Below, in pieces: positions 46,125 to 55,891 of a DNA stretch of 64,000 nucleotides (positions are counted from its first letter, which is position 1; each line of letters opens with the position of its first letter). The notes under the pieces are model-generated. The model worked only from the letters and a program-made list of their open reading frames with translations. It had not been told where the DNA came from and ran no database searches. Made by a program: the position numbers and the translations under genes. The stretch comes from Oligosphaera ethanolica (lineage in GTDB: Bacteria; Verrucomicrobiota; Lentisphaeria; Oligosphaerales; Oligosphaeraceae): the NCBI RefSeq assembly GCF_030814695.1, contig NZ_JAUSVL010000001.1, positions 372,001-436,000 of the forward strand, written 5' to 3'.

Positions 46125-49100
46125 GTCGTCCAGTTGTGGTCCCAGCGCCTGCAGTTCCAAGTCGTCGAGCAGGAAAGTCGTTGGGAAGATCACGCCTTTG
46201 TAGCTGTTACTGCGCAAGATCAAACGCAGCGCGTTATTTTCCGGCACGGGCTCGCCGGGCAACCATGGCGGGACCGTGATGACCACCTGCAGCTGCTGCC
46301 ACTCCGTACTCAAGGTCGGATTCAGGCGGTAGTTCCAATGCGCGCCGCTACCATGTTCCAAGCGCAGCATGAATGGCGCGACCCGCGGCGCGTCCGCCCG
46401 CAGCCAAAAACGCAGCACGAAATCGTAACCGGGCGCCAGCGCTGGCGTCAACTCCGTCGCCAACGACACGTAGTCCTTGTTGCCCGCCGCCAAGGCTAGG
46501 CAACGCGACCCTCCGCGACCAACGCCTTCTCGCAGCACAAAGAGCTCGCTGCCACGCTCGTTCATACTGAAGCCCCGCGACGCCAAGTCTGCCGCGCCGT
46601 CCTGGTCATCAAAATTAAGCCTGGCAACCACCGCGCCCGCCGCTGGCTCCTGTGTCGCCGCTGGCAGCACCAGCGCGTGCTCCGGCGCGGCGCTGGCCGG
46701 CTGCGCTACGCGCGTGGCCCGCTCGCTTTCCAGCAATCGCCACGCCTGGTAGTAACGCCTGGCCTGCAGATGGCCATCAATGTCAGCAATCAGCTGCTGA
46801 TGCGCCTGGCGGCTTTCCTCCAGCCAGCCGGCTTGATTGGATGCGTTGTCCTCGCGCAGCTTGGCCAGCCCCGCACTGAGCCCCGCCAAAACGTCTGCCG
46901 GTACGTCCACCTCGACGGCTGTCAGCGCCGCGCCGTGGGCCGCCCGGAAAGTCCGCAACTCGTAGGGCCGCAGTTCCAGGCGCAGGACGCCATCCGCCGC
47001 GGCAATGCTCTCGCCCGTCACCAGGTCAAGCACCGACGTGGCGCCCTTCAGCGTCAGGCTGACAGCCAGCGGGCAGTACATCGCGTTGACGGCATAGACG
47101 TAATGGCCGTCCTTGCCGGCGTATTCGCGCACGGCGGCGGGCTCGGTCGGCGTCGCCGTCCAGCTCGTGAAGGGCCGCGCTGGCAAAGTCCGATAAGCGC
47201 GACCGAATTCGCGCGATTCCCAGATGCTGGCCTGCGCTTCCACTGAGCAGGCGCCGCGACTCAGCGCCTGCGCGTCCTGCAAAAACAGCGACCACGCCGA
47301 GCGTTCGAGGTAATAGCGGCCGCCGCCATTGGCGGTGCCGGCCGACCAGCCGTCCTCCCACCAAGCGCCATCAACCGGCACCTTCTCCCAGCTGTGCTCG
47401 TAGTAGTGATTGAAGGGATAGGCGCCCGAAGGAATCTCCCGGAAGGGCCGCGCGTTGTCCCAACTCGATGCGTTGTCGCGCGACGTGCGGGCTTCCGGGC
47501 GGTCCCAGTAGCGCCGCATGGCATCCCGCGTCTGCCGTTTGAGCAGCACGCCCGGAATCGACGCCAATAGCCTCAGGTCCACACCGCGTTCACGCCACTC
47601 CTCCTCGACCGTACTGCGGCCATGCAGCAGCTTGCGGTAGAAGGGAAATTCGTTGGGCGACGGCCAGGCTTCCTGCAAAAGCGGTATGAGCACCTGCGCG
47701 TCCGGATTCGTCCGCCGCGCCAGCGCCGCAATTTGCCGAACATAGTCGGCGATCTTCTGACAGCGCCAGTCCAGCCACGCATCGCGGTGCTCGCTCAACA
47801 GAAAGCGGTAGCGTTTGTAGAAACGCTCCGGATCATTGTCGGCTCCCGGCACGGCAATGCCGGTGTCCTGCGTGAACTGCCGGATGGTCGTGTCACCATA
47901 GCCATGACGGGCGCTGATGAAACAGAAGGGGATCTGCCGGTGCGGCCAAAAGCACAGCTGAATGCCGGCGTAGGACGAACGCGTCTCGCAACGCGCCACT
48001 ATGCCCTCGATAATCTCCAAGGTCTGCTGCTGAACCCGCGGATGCAGGGGATTGAGGGTGCTGTCGCCACGACTATAGCGCGGTATCACGCCGTCATAGG
48101 GAACCTGGAAATAGGTATCCTGCCCCGCCGCAATCGCCAACGGGTCGTCGCAGTTCTCGGCAACCAGCGTCGGCGTCGAATGAAAATTGAGCGCGGGATA
48201 GCATGTCAAACCGGCTCCGGCAAAGCGGTCCATCAGCAACTCCAACCAGCCCTCGGGATGCTGCTCCAGGCGATTGCCCAGGCCCGTTGTTTTGGGATGC
48301 CGGCACATCGGCCCGAAGTAAAAGGTCGCCGGATACACCAGGGTGTCCATGCCGGCAAAGCCCATGTAGGCAATCAGCCGATCAGTAAGGTTTTCAAAAC
48401 GCGCGAGCGTGAACTCCGGCACACGGTCAAAGCCGAAATTGCTGGCCAAGGACGCGTCTTCCCACTCAATGGCCATCATCCGCCCGGGCTCACCCGCCGG
48501 CTCATTCACCCGCAAGGCCGGTACGCCGGCATTGCCGCCGACAATGCGCTCGACCGTGATGTCCAGCACGGCCGCCGGCTGGTCCGCAAACCAGCTACAG
48601 AACATCAACGCGTTGCGTTCTTCCATCGGCCACCACAGATATCGCGCCGTCTGCACCTGATGCGTGTTGGGAAATTCGTTGCCCACGGACCAGCCGGCCT
48701 GCAACGTAAAGCCCGTCTTCTTCTTCTCGTTGCGCACCTGCACGAAGACACACCGCGCGCGGTCATCGGGATAGCGCACCGTCACCAAATGCGGCTCCTG
48801 TACGGCTTTGACGTTGACCGTGTACACCAGCCGCGACCACTTCTCCAAGGACGCCTCGCGATAGCGCCCCAGCGGACTGTCAACCAGCCGCGATTCGCCA
48901 CGCGCCATAAAGCGCCCCGGCGGCAGCTCCTGGCTGCAGTCGATGTAGTCCACCCGCTCCAGCTGCGGCTGCGGTTCCGGCGCGATCACCCGCGCAGGCG
49001 CTGGCGTCGGCAAATACAGCGGCAGGCGATTGTCGAAACGCGCATCATCGCCGCTGCGGATGCTCAGGCTGTATTCACCTGACGCCGGCGGCGTGAAATC

Positions 49101-50024
49101 GATGGCAAAGGCCGTCTCGGCACCGTGCGGCATGGCCGGAGCGTCGTGGGCACCCTGGCGCAAGATTGTCCCGGCGGCGTCCCGCAGCTCCCAGGTCAAT
49201 TGCTTTGCCGCGAGATCCTCTCGCCCCATGTTGGTCACCGTCGCCTGTAGACGATTGCTACCGGGCATCAGCACCTGCGGCAACACCAGCACGTGCAAGG
49301 GCCAGTAGGCCTTCACCGTAGCGGCAATCTCTTCCGCCGACAGCACCCGGTTGTAGATTCTGATCTCGTCCATGGCGATATCCGACTGCCGACTCTCGCC
49401 GAGACAGCCAATGAACATCTCGGTGGGGCTCTCCGGCTCGAATGGCAAGCGCATGGGCATGCCGCCGAAGGTCTCGCCGCCCTGCGGCAGAAACTGTCCG
49501 TCCATATACAACGACGTGACGTTCTGGCAGTCCCAAGTCACCGCCACATGATGCCAAGTGCCAGCACGCCAACTGCCATAAATTCCACTCGACAACTTCT
49601 GGCCACTCTGCTCAACCACCAGCGTGTCCGCAAAACCCACGCGCACATTGATGCCGCCGCCGCGCTGCAAAAACAAGCCAAAGAGCTGCCGCGCACTCCA
49701 TTTGCTGCGCAATTCCTCCAGACGCTCCGCCGACAACACCGGCCGTTGCAGCCAGAAGCTAAGCGTGCCTTTGCTCAGGTCGAGATTGCCCGCCGTGTCG
49801 TAGGACAGCACCCCGCCAGCCGGCACTTTCACCGCCTGGCCACCTAGCCCCGGCACCAGCTCATAGCCATTGGCCCGCAACGGCGCACGCGCACCGGCGG
49901 CAGACGTCGCCTCAACACCGTCATCGAAGGTCGCGTGAAAAATCACCCCACGATCCATGGCGTCCTGCGCCTGACAACAAGCCATAACCGTCATCAGCAC
50001 ACACATCAACAGCCGTTCTCGCAT
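46122..50024 (-). CDS. 1300-residue secreted LamG protein with putative glycoside hydrolase core
   Basis: AAGGAG lies before the ATG and a signal peptide follows (MRERLLMCVLMTVMACCQAQ). Residues ~28-245 form a LamG/concanavalin-like domain (LSFWLQRP, GTWHHVAVTWDCQNVTSLYM, MDEIRIYNRVLSAEEI). Residues ~250-340 look like a CARDB-type Ig fold (LVLPQVLMPGSNRLQATVTN). The large central region (~540-900) contains TIM-barrel-like segments (MGFAGMDTLVYPATFYFGP, YPALNFHS, YAGIQLCFWPHR) but no family could be named. A C-terminal jelly-roll module (~1150-1290) resembles a CBM. The context of GH2, GH5 and GH99-like genes suggests polysaccharide breakdown; this is inference. Confidence 0.75.
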   Translation of the reverse strand: MRERLLMCVLMTVMACCQAQDAMDRGVIFHATFDDGVEATSAAGARAPLRANGYELVPGLGGQAVKVPAGGVLSYDTAGNLDLSKGTLSFWLQRPVLSAERLEELRSKWSARQLFGLFLQRGGGINVRVGFADTLVVEQSGQKLSSGIYGSWRAGTWHHVAVTWDCQNVTSLYMDGQFLPQGGETFGGMPMRLPFEPESPTEMFIGCLGESRQSDIAMDEIRIYNRVLSAEEIAATVKAYWPLHVLVLPQVLMPGSNRLQATVTNMGREDLAAKQLTWELRDAAGTILRQGAHDAPAMPHGAETAFAIDFTPPASGEYSLSIRSGDDARFDNRLPLYLPTPAPARVIAPEPQPQLERVDYIDCSQELPPGRFMARGESRLVDSPLGRYREASLEKWSRLVYTVNVKAVQEPHLVTVRYPDDRARCVFVQVRNEKKKTGFTLQAGWSVGNEFPNTHQVQTARYLWWPMEERNALMFCSWFADQPAAVLDITVERIVGGNAGVPALRVNEPAGEPGRMMAIEWEDASLASNFGFDRVPEFTLARFENLTDRLIAYMGFAGMDTLVYPATFYFGPMCRHPKTTGLGNRLEQHPEGWLELLMDRFAGAGLTCYPALNFHSTPTLVAENCDDPLAIAAGQDTYFQVPYDGVIPRYSRGDSTLNPLHPRVQQQTLEIIEGIVARCETRSSYAGIQLCFWPHRQIPFCFISARHGYGDTTIRQFTQDTGIAVPGADNDPERFYKRYRFLLSEHRDAWLDWRCQKIADYVRQIAALARRTNPDAQVLIPLLQEAWPSPNEFPFYRKLLHGRSTVEEEWRERGVDLRLLASIPGVLLKRQTRDAMRRYWDRPEARTSRDNASSWDNARPFREIPSGAYPFNHYYEHSWEKVPVDGAWWEDGWSAGTANGGGRYYLERSAWSLFLQDAQALSRGACSVEAQASIWESREFGRAYRTLPARPFTSWTATPTEPAAVREYAGKDGHYVYAVNAMYCPLAVSLTLKGATSVLDLVTGESIAAADGVLRLELRPYELRTFRAAHGAALTAVEVDVPADVLAGLSAGLAKLREDNASNQAGWLEESRQAHQQLIADIDGHLQARRYYQAWRLLESERATRVAQPASAAPEHALVLPAATQEPAAGAVVARLNFDDQDGAADLASRGFSMNERGSELFVLREGVGRGGSRCLALAAGNKDYVSLATELTPALAPGYDFVLRFWLRADAPRVAPFMLRLEHGSGAHWNYRLNPTLSTEWQQLQVVITVPPWLPGEPVPENNALRLILRSNSYKGVIFPTTFLLDDLELQALGPQLDD

Positions 50025-50195
50025 CGTCGTTTCTCCTTTTCGCTTTCGTCACCCGGGGGGAACAACAAGGTGCTGCCGGCATCTGTAACAACATCCAAAC
50101 CGCACCAAATACAATACACCGCTGACAATACAGCCGGCCGCCGCCCCATGCAAGGCACAAAGACCCTTTGTGGAACCTTCACACGCCCCTTTCCC

Positions 50196-50365
50196 GACCG
50201 TGGTGCGGGCGTCTCGCCCGCACCGTCGCCTGAGGTCAGCTCCTTGCACGACATCAGAGCAGCACGAGTCAAACGTTTCCCGACCGTGGTGCGGGCGTCT
50301 CTCGCGGCCGTGGTGCGGGCGTTTCTCGCGGCCGTGGTGCGGGCGTCTCGCCCGCACCGTCGCAT
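50196..50365. repeat. GGTGCGGGCG-TCT-CGCCCGCACC palindromic repeats
   Basis: The 517-bp gap between divergent genes holds one full palindrome (10-bp arms, 50202-50224). Further on (50279-50365) are three tandem ~24-bp units CCGTGGTGCGGGCGTYTC, the last of which again has the complete second arm and CCGTCG. Translated, they give GETPAP/GRDART-type strings found widely in Lentisphaerota and Verrucomicrobiota. No gene is seen in the gap. Confidence 0.88.
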
Positions 50366-50541
50366 GGGCCAAGCAGCTCACAGGACATCCGAACAGCCAC
50401 CCGCAAACGTTCCCCAGCCGAACAGCGGGCACTCCACCGGCAACCGGGCGATTTGTCAGCAGCGCCGGCCGGCAATACATTCCCCGCTGACCTATCCCGC
50501 CTTGATCCACACCCTACCCAACATACCGACAGGCCCCCACC

Positions 50542-51351
50542 ATGACACACCGTCCCTCTTTACGCCTCCTTGCCGCCGTCGCCGCGTCCGCCGGCGCTCT
50601 GCTGCTGGCGTCCTGCGCAAGCACGTCCCGCCAGCGCTTTGCGAGCGTGCCCTTCCCCGATAGCACGCCACGGCCACTCATCATCGCCGAGTACCGCCCC
50701 ATCACCCTCGACGGCGATCTCGCCGACTGGGAAGGCGTTCCCTTTATCGACGTCACGCCGCAAACGGGCGTCTTCGATGGCGAATCCCAATCCACCGACT
50801 GCCCAAAAGACCTCAGCTACCGCTTCGCGCTCTGTCATGACAACGACGCGCTGTACGTCGCCGTACGCGTCGTCGACGACGTGCTCCAGCTCGACGACAC
50901 CGCCGCCGGCGAAACCCACGCCAAGGCCTGGATGGACGACGCCATCGAGGTCTTCATCGACGGCAATCTCAATCGCGCCCCGCACGCCCGTAGCGCCGAC
51001 CGCGCCGAATACTCCAGCGGCGGCGAATTTTCCTTGGTCGCCAATGGCGCCGCCACCAGCAACTGCACCGGCTGGCCCGACAGCTTCGGCAAGCCCGATC
51101 ACTGGCAAGGCGCCACCGCCATCCACCCGCAGGCCGATGGCTCGGTCGTCCTCACCTACGAGTACCGCCTGACCTGGCGCGTCATGGGCGGCATCGCCGG
51201 CCCGGACAGCCGCATCGGTTTCACCATCGGCGTCCAGGACGACGACGACGGCGGCAACCGCGACCACGCCCTCTACTGGCAGGGCTTCTCACCCAGCTGC
51301 TGGAAAGACGAAAACGGCTGGGGCGAGGTCTTCATCAAACCCGCAAAATAA
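50542..51351 (+). CDS. CBM9-like domain lipoprotein
   Basis: A 269-residue protein with a lipoprotein signal ending in the lipobox LLLASCAS. The mature part is one carbohydrate-binding domain of CBM9/DOMON type: ITLDGDLADWEGVPFI opens it, then DNDALYVAVRVVDD, WMDDAIEVFIDGN and YRLTWRVMGG. No catalytic domain is present, so it probably binds sugar at the cell surface or in the periplasm. No strong ribosome site is seen. It is convergent with the GH2 gene and ends at a 20-bp perfect hairpin. Confidence 0.88.
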   Translation: MTHRPSLRLLAAVAASAGALLLASCASTSRQRFASVPFPDSTPRPLIIAEYRPITLDGDLADWEGVPFIDVTPQTGVFDGESQSTDCPKDLSYRFALCHDNDALYVAVRVVDDVLQLDDTAAGETHAKAWMDDAIEVFIDGNLNRAPHARSADRAEYSSGGEFSLVANGAATSNCTGWPDSFGKPDHWQGATAIHPQADGSVVLTYEYRLTWRVMGGIAGPDSRIGFTIGVQDDDDGGNRDHALYWQGFSPSCWKDENGWGEVFIKPAK

Positions 51352-51354
51352 GCA

Positions 51355-51398
51355 CACGCCGCGAAACCATGCGTGGCTACGCATGGTTTCGCGGCGTG
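51355..51398. terminator. 20-bp perfect hairpin between convergent genes
   Basis: CACGCCGCGAAACCATGCGT (51355-51374), loop GGCT, and an exact 20-base reverse complement (51379-51398). It lies 4 bp after the CBM9-like stop and 22 bp before the GH2 stop. There are no long T runs, so it is a bidirectional terminator or an mRNA 3'-end stabiliser. Confidence 0.65.
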
Positions 51399-51420
51399 CC
51401 CCATCATTTCTGTCGCCACG

Positions 51421-54400
51421 TTATTCCGCGGCTTTGACGACGAAACGCCGGCTGTCCCGGAACTGCTCCTGGCCGCCTTTGCGCGACACCAGCCGCAGCT
51501 CAAGATCGCCGGCGCGTGGCGGCGTGAAGCTGATGGGCACTTCCGTGTGAAAGCCGAGCTCAATGCGCAGAGGCAGCTCCCCTCCAGCGATCTTCTCGCC
51601 AGCCAGCAACGCCGACCACGCCACCGTCACCTGCTCGTCGCTAAAACAGTCGTTGTACACAATCAGCGTGCGGACTTCTTCGGCGCCGACTGCCAGCGCC
51701 GGCGGCGCTGGATAGGCGCCCAGCTCGTCATAGGCCTTGTCAAAAACCGCCACCGGCGCAAAAGACTTCACAATGATGTCCCACGCCGCAGCAAATTTCT
51801 CCGCCGGCCCCTCTTCGCGCAGGCCACCCGTGTAGTTGGGATTGTAGGGCCGGATGTCAAACCAGTCGGCGTAGCGATACCCACGCGTCTGCAGACCCAT
51901 GCAGGCATACAACTCTGGAGAGCGGGCACGCAATGCGTCATTGGCCGGGAAGAGGAATTCGCCGATGCCCATGGGCACCTCCTGCTTGTACTCGGCCACC
52001 CAGTAGATGTCGTCACGCAAGTCGTTGCCATAGCCCGACGCCTTGCCGCCGTGATCCTCCAGATCGGCAATGGTGCGCACGTAGTGCTTATTGCAGGCCA
52101 ACACCGCGCCGTAGGCCGAGCCGTCGCCGTCGAATATCACCGGCCGGGTGCCGTCATGGCTGTCAATCACCCGGGCAAATTCGGCCAACTGCGCGGGCGA
52201 CAGCTGTTTGCAATTGAGCGCCTCGTTGCACGCCGACCAGATCAGCACTGACGGATGATTGCGGTCCCGGCGCACCCAGCGCGCCAAGTGCTCGCGGCAC
52301 TCGGGCAACCAGCGGGGATGCGAGGGCAGTATCATCCCCCAGCTCGCATAAATACCGCTTTCGTCGATCACCATCATGCCCAGTTCATCGCAGACGTCAT
52401 AGACGTGCGGCGGTGCCGGCACGGCGTGAAAACGCAAGACGTTGAAATTCGCCGCCAATGCCCGCTTGACGTGTGCCGTGAAATCCTCACGCGTGTCCAG
52501 CGGTGGCCGTGGATGATGGTAGCTCGGGCTCTCGCCACGCAAATTGCAGCGGATGCCATTGAGATAGAAATGAATGCCCTCAAACCACACTTCGCGGAAT
52601 CCGAAGCGGGTGTCGGTCCAATGCAGGCGTTGGCCCTCGGGACTGCGGATAATGCTGCGCAGCTGGTAGAGCTGCGGCTGATTGGGCTGCCAGTACACCG
52701 CGTCCGTCCACGGCACTGTGATTTCAGCACGGGTGAGCATGAGACCAGGCAGGAGCACCTCCTGCTCCGGCAGCTCCAGCGCCTTCACAACGCCGTCCCA
52801 AGGCCGGACATAGCCGCCGAGAACGACCGTCGCGTCTTCGCGCTGTGTATTGAACAGCTCGTAAATAACCGTCAGGCGCTGTTCGCGAACCGACGTCTGC
52901 ACGCGCACATCGGCGATATGAAGCTGCGGCCGCGATCTCAGACTCACGCTCTGAAACAGCCCCTTGCGGGCGTTCGTGCCAATGCCACGCGGCACCCAAT
53001 GGCGAATGTTGCGCCAATCCTTGCTGGGCTTCGGCACACCAAAATGCGTATCGTCCTTGATCAGCACCTCCAGGTTGTTGTTCTCGGAGGGCGCCGTCAC
53101 CAGTCCCGTAATGTCGAATGCCGCCGGCAGCGGCCCGACCAGCTGCGAGCCCGCGCTGCGGCCATTCACGCGTACTTCGCAGTAATCGCCAACCGCATCG
53201 AAATGGATCAGCACCCGCTGCCCCGCGAAACTCGCCGGAACGTCGAAACTGCGCCGATAGGTGCCGGCATGGACGCCGCCCATGCCTTTGACTTCCTCTA
53301 AAACCATGGGCACTGGCACGTCTTGCGCCGGCTTGTCACCCTCTGGATCGAATTCCCAGGTGCCATTGAGCGTCAGCTCAAAAGCCTCGCCCGGCGATGA
53401 CGTCTGGCGCAACGCCGCCAAAATGGCCTCCTGGCGCTCGGGAGCCTTGCCCGCAGCCATCCCCGTCACCGCCAAGGCACGCCAGCCGACCAGCTCGCGT
53501 TGCAGAGTAATGCCCTTCACGGGCGACTCCGGATAGGGATTGCGCCACATGGTCAGCCACGCAGCGCGGCCATCGGGCCCGGGCGCCAGCAGCCCGTCCG
53601 GCAAATCGCGCGGGTCGTCGCCGGCAGCGCTGACCTGCTCTTCCCAGCAGATGGGCACGGTTTCCGCCTCGCGGTCGGCGTATTGCACAGTCATCGCGCC
53701 CACGCGGGTGCCCCGTTCAAGAACTTTATCTGCCGGGCCTTCAGCGCGATGCCAAAGCGCGATGGTCGACAGCCGCGCCGGCGTGATGTCTACTGGCGCC
53801 CCAAGCCGGAATGGCAGCGCCCGTAGCTCCTGCTCAGCACCGGCAGTCAACGGCACGAACATGTCGACCACGGGTTGCGTCCGCAAGGTCACTTCCACCC
53901 AAGTCTTGCGCGAGTCGTCAACAACGAACTTCCGATTGTACTCCAAGCGATAGCACTTCGCCCAGGCCGCATCGCGCTGATCCGACAGTCGCCACTCGCC
54001 ATCCGCGCTACTGACCTCCACCACGAGGTCCATGGTCGGTAAATACAGCCGCGCCTGCCGCAATTTGCCCAGGCTCAGCCGCTCAATCGACCTCGGCGAT
54101 ACACTCTGCTCAGTCTCGGCGCTAACCATAATGCCGTCATACAGCTCCGGGCGCAACTGCAATACCCACTGCAGATTCCGCGCGTCAGCGATGTCCGCAA
54201 AATCAAATTCGTAACGCAGCGTCACCGCATTTTCAGACAGCGTGCATTTCTGCAACACCACGCCATGCTCGCCGCGATGCTCCCGCAACGTCGTCCCATC
54301 CGCCTCGGAAAGCATGTTCGTCATCTGCCAATCCCCGGGATACTGGTACAGGCCCTCCCATGCCGCGTTGGTCACCCACGGACTGCTCAGCACCAGCAAA

Positions 54401-54510
54401 TCAACGCCATCAGCCCGCAGCTGCGGCCCCATCTCGCCCGGCCGCAATTCCACCGCCGCGCCCAAGGTCAAACTCAACAACACAACACAAGCACAGCAGG
54501 TCTTGAACAT
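51421..54510 (-). CDS. Secreted GH2 family glycoside hydrolase
   Basis: A 1029-residue enzyme. The start at 54510 has GGAG eight bases upstream and a signal peptide (MFKTCCACVVLLSLTLGAAV); 36 upstream codons are excluded. The first ~370 residues are an unusual extra beta-rich region. The GH2 sugar-binding jelly roll follows (~390-540, LNGTWEFDP, VHAGTYRRSFDVP), then an Ig-like domain and the TIM barrel (YLNGIRCNLRGESPS). The predicted acid/base is Glu763 in SACNEALN and the nucleophile Glu851 in MGIGEFLF. It is probably a beta-galactosidase, glucuronidase or mannosidase type; specificity is not decided. Confidence 0.88.
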   Translation of the reverse strand: MFKTCCACVVLLSLTLGAAVELRPGEMGPQLRADGVDLLVLSSPWVTNAAWEGLYQYPGDWQMTNMLSEADGTTLREHRGEHGVVLQKCTLSENAVTLRYEFDFADIADARNLQWVLQLRPELYDGIMVSAETEQSVSPRSIERLSLGKLRQARLYLPTMDLVVEVSSADGEWRLSDQRDAAWAKCYRLEYNRKFVVDDSRKTWVEVTLRTQPVVDMFVPLTAGAEQELRALPFRLGAPVDITPARLSTIALWHRAEGPADKVLERGTRVGAMTVQYADREAETVPICWEEQVSAAGDDPRDLPDGLLAPGPDGRAAWLTMWRNPYPESPVKGITLQRELVGWRALAVTGMAAGKAPERQEAILAALRQTSSPGEAFELTLNGTWEFDPEGDKPAQDVPVPMVLEEVKGMGGVHAGTYRRSFDVPASFAGQRVLIHFDAVGDYCEVRVNGRSAGSQLVGPLPAAFDITGLVTAPSENNNLEVLIKDDTHFGVPKPSKDWRNIRHWVPRGIGTNARKGLFQSVSLRSRPQLHIADVRVQTSVREQRLTVIYELFNTQREDATVVLGGYVRPWDGVVKALELPEQEVLLPGLMLTRAEITVPWTDAVYWQPNQPQLYQLRSIIRSPEGQRLHWTDTRFGFREVWFEGIHFYLNGIRCNLRGESPSYHHPRPPLDTREDFTAHVKRALAANFNVLRFHAVPAPPHVYDVCDELGMMVIDESGIYASWGMILPSHPRWLPECREHLARWVRRDRNHPSVLIWSACNEALNCKQLSPAQLAEFARVIDSHDGTRPVIFDGDGSAYGAVLACNKHYVRTIADLEDHGGKASGYGNDLRDDIYWVAEYKQEVPMGIGEFLFPANDALRARSPELYACMGLQTRGYRYADWFDIRPYNPNYTGGLREEGPAEKFAAAWDIIVKSFAPVAVFDKAYDELGAYPAPPALAVGAEEVRTLIVYNDCFSDEQVTVAWSALLAGEKIAGGELPLRIELGFHTEVPISFTPPRAGDLELRLVSRKGGQEQFRDSRRFVVKAAE

Positions 54511-54783
54511 GGTATTGTCTCCAGTGATAAAAAGTGAAGAGATATTTCTTGTGCGACCAAAAGCGTCAAAGTAAGCTCGGCAGGGGCCAAAATCAATCAC
54601 GAGCTCGCCCCCCCCCAATGACAGCCCTCAGCACCTGCCATCACGTCAGCCACTTACCCCAGCATCCTTAACCAGCACGGTGGCATCCAACGACACATAG
54701 GCCAACGACACGATAACTCTTGCCACTATTGCAGCACGTTTTTGCCAAGCCATTGGTCACATCAATAGATAAAAAAAATTATG

Positions 54784-54812
54784 TTGCATTTATTTCGAAA
54801 CGTTACTATAAT
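54784..54812 (+). promoter_or_regulatory. Sigma-70-like promoter of the second prepilin-like gene
   Basis: TTGCAT, 17 bp, then a perfect TATAAT, 70 bp before the ATG at 54882, inside a strikingly AT-rich stretch. The word TTACTATAAT is identical in the promoter of the next gene. The 371-bp gap upstream holds no other clear feature. Confidence 0.7.
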
Positions 54813-54881
54813 CTATGCAACGTTGTCTTTTCCGTTGTAATAGCCTGGCCTAGTTTGGCATTGACATGAGGAGAAAAACCA

Positions 54882-55607
54882 ATGTTAAAACGAATCACCG
54901 CCTTTACCTTGATTGAACTGCTGGTAGTCATCGCCATCATCGCCATCCTGGCGGCAATGCTGCTGCCGGCCTTGAGCAAGGCGCGGGAAAAAGCCCGCAG
55001 CATCAGTTGCGCGTCGAATCTCAAGCAGCTGGGTTTGGGGCTCACCTTGTACTTGGACGGCAGCGACAACCGCTTCCCCCCCGGCTGTGCGCCAAATTTC
55101 GCCGGACCCAGTGTCTCCCGCCGCTGGTTCCAACTGCTCACCAAGGAATACTATGGCGATGACAATGTCCGCCAGTGCCCATCAAACACCTACAAGGTAA
55201 GCGGCTGGACCGGCAGCTACGCATGCCAGAACAACCTCAGCGGCTGGGATTCCGCCAGATCGCTGATTGCCGACGTGCCCACCCCAAGCGGCACGGTCTA
55301 TTTCGTCGACACCAACTCCTGCAGTAGCACCGTGGTAGGCCTCCTCCCTGACAAGTGGTACCAGCACGTAACCGGCAACTCCGACTGGCAGTGGATGCCG
55401 CCGGGACGCCTCACCTACTCAAACGGCAATGACTACATCCAGACCTCAGGCGACTACCTCCGTCGACCCGTCGCCCGCCATAATGGCACCATCAATGTGC
55501 AGTACATAGACGGTCACGTCGAAAACCGCATCGCCGCCGATTTTGTCGGCCCCATCCCCATCGGCCACGCCTACGGCAACGAAAAAAATCACTGGGATAA
55601 CAAGTGA
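54882..55607 (+). CDS. Prepilin-type N-terminal cleavage/methylation protein (tandem paralogue 1)
   Basis: A 241-residue protein; GAGGAG lies nine bases before the ATG. A short basic leader, MLKRITA, is followed by [20 protein letters not shown], so Ala and not Gly precedes the cleavage point. [20 protein letters not shown] comes next, then a globular part with Cys and Trp residues and an exact H-x9-DG motif ([14 protein letters not shown]). The C-terminal tail is [16 protein letters not shown]. It is very similar to the next gene over its whole length. Confidence 0.92.
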   Translation: MLKRITAFTLIELLVVIAIIAILAAMLLPALSKAREKARSISCASNLKQLGLGLTLYLDGSDNRFPPGCAPNFAGPSVSRRWFQLLTKEYYGDDNVRQCPSNTYKVSGWTGSYACQNNLSGWDSARSLIADVPTPSGTVYFVDTNSCSSTVVGLLPDKWYQHVTGNSDWQWMPPGRLTYSNGNDYIQTSGDYLRRPVARHNGTINVQYIDGHVENRIAADFVGPIPIGHAYGNEKNHWDNK

Positions 55608-55776
55608 TCTAGGTTATACAGCGCTACCGAAACGCCCTTAAGACGACATTCACTTAACGCCCAGACCACCATCAGCATTCCTCCCCAGTGGCGACTGCGC
55701 ACCAAGCGTGGCCGCCGCTTCACTTCTAACCCACAACGCTCAGCGAACCAACACGATGGAAATAGTCTGACACCTG

Positions 55777-55805
55777 TTGTAATTATGAGGAAATATTACT
55801 ATAAT
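55777..55805 (+). promoter_or_regulatory. Sigma-70-like promoter of the third prepilin-like gene
   Basis: TTGTAA, 17 bp, then TATAAT, 87 bp before the ATG at 55892. It shares TTACTATAAT with the promoter at 54784. The two tandem genes therefore appear to be transcribed separately. Confidence 0.7.
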
Positions 55806-55891
55806 TGAGTCATCCGTAGATTTTTTAGGGTTTCGAAGCGCATTTACACAACAAGTATAAAGAGAAGTACAAAGAAATGCAGGGGCCAGTC

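Noticed and set aside
50006-50365. Short Arg/Thr-rich ORFs with GRDART strings
   Set aside because: They are products of the GGTGCGGGCG palindromic repeats with no codon structure or ribosome site.
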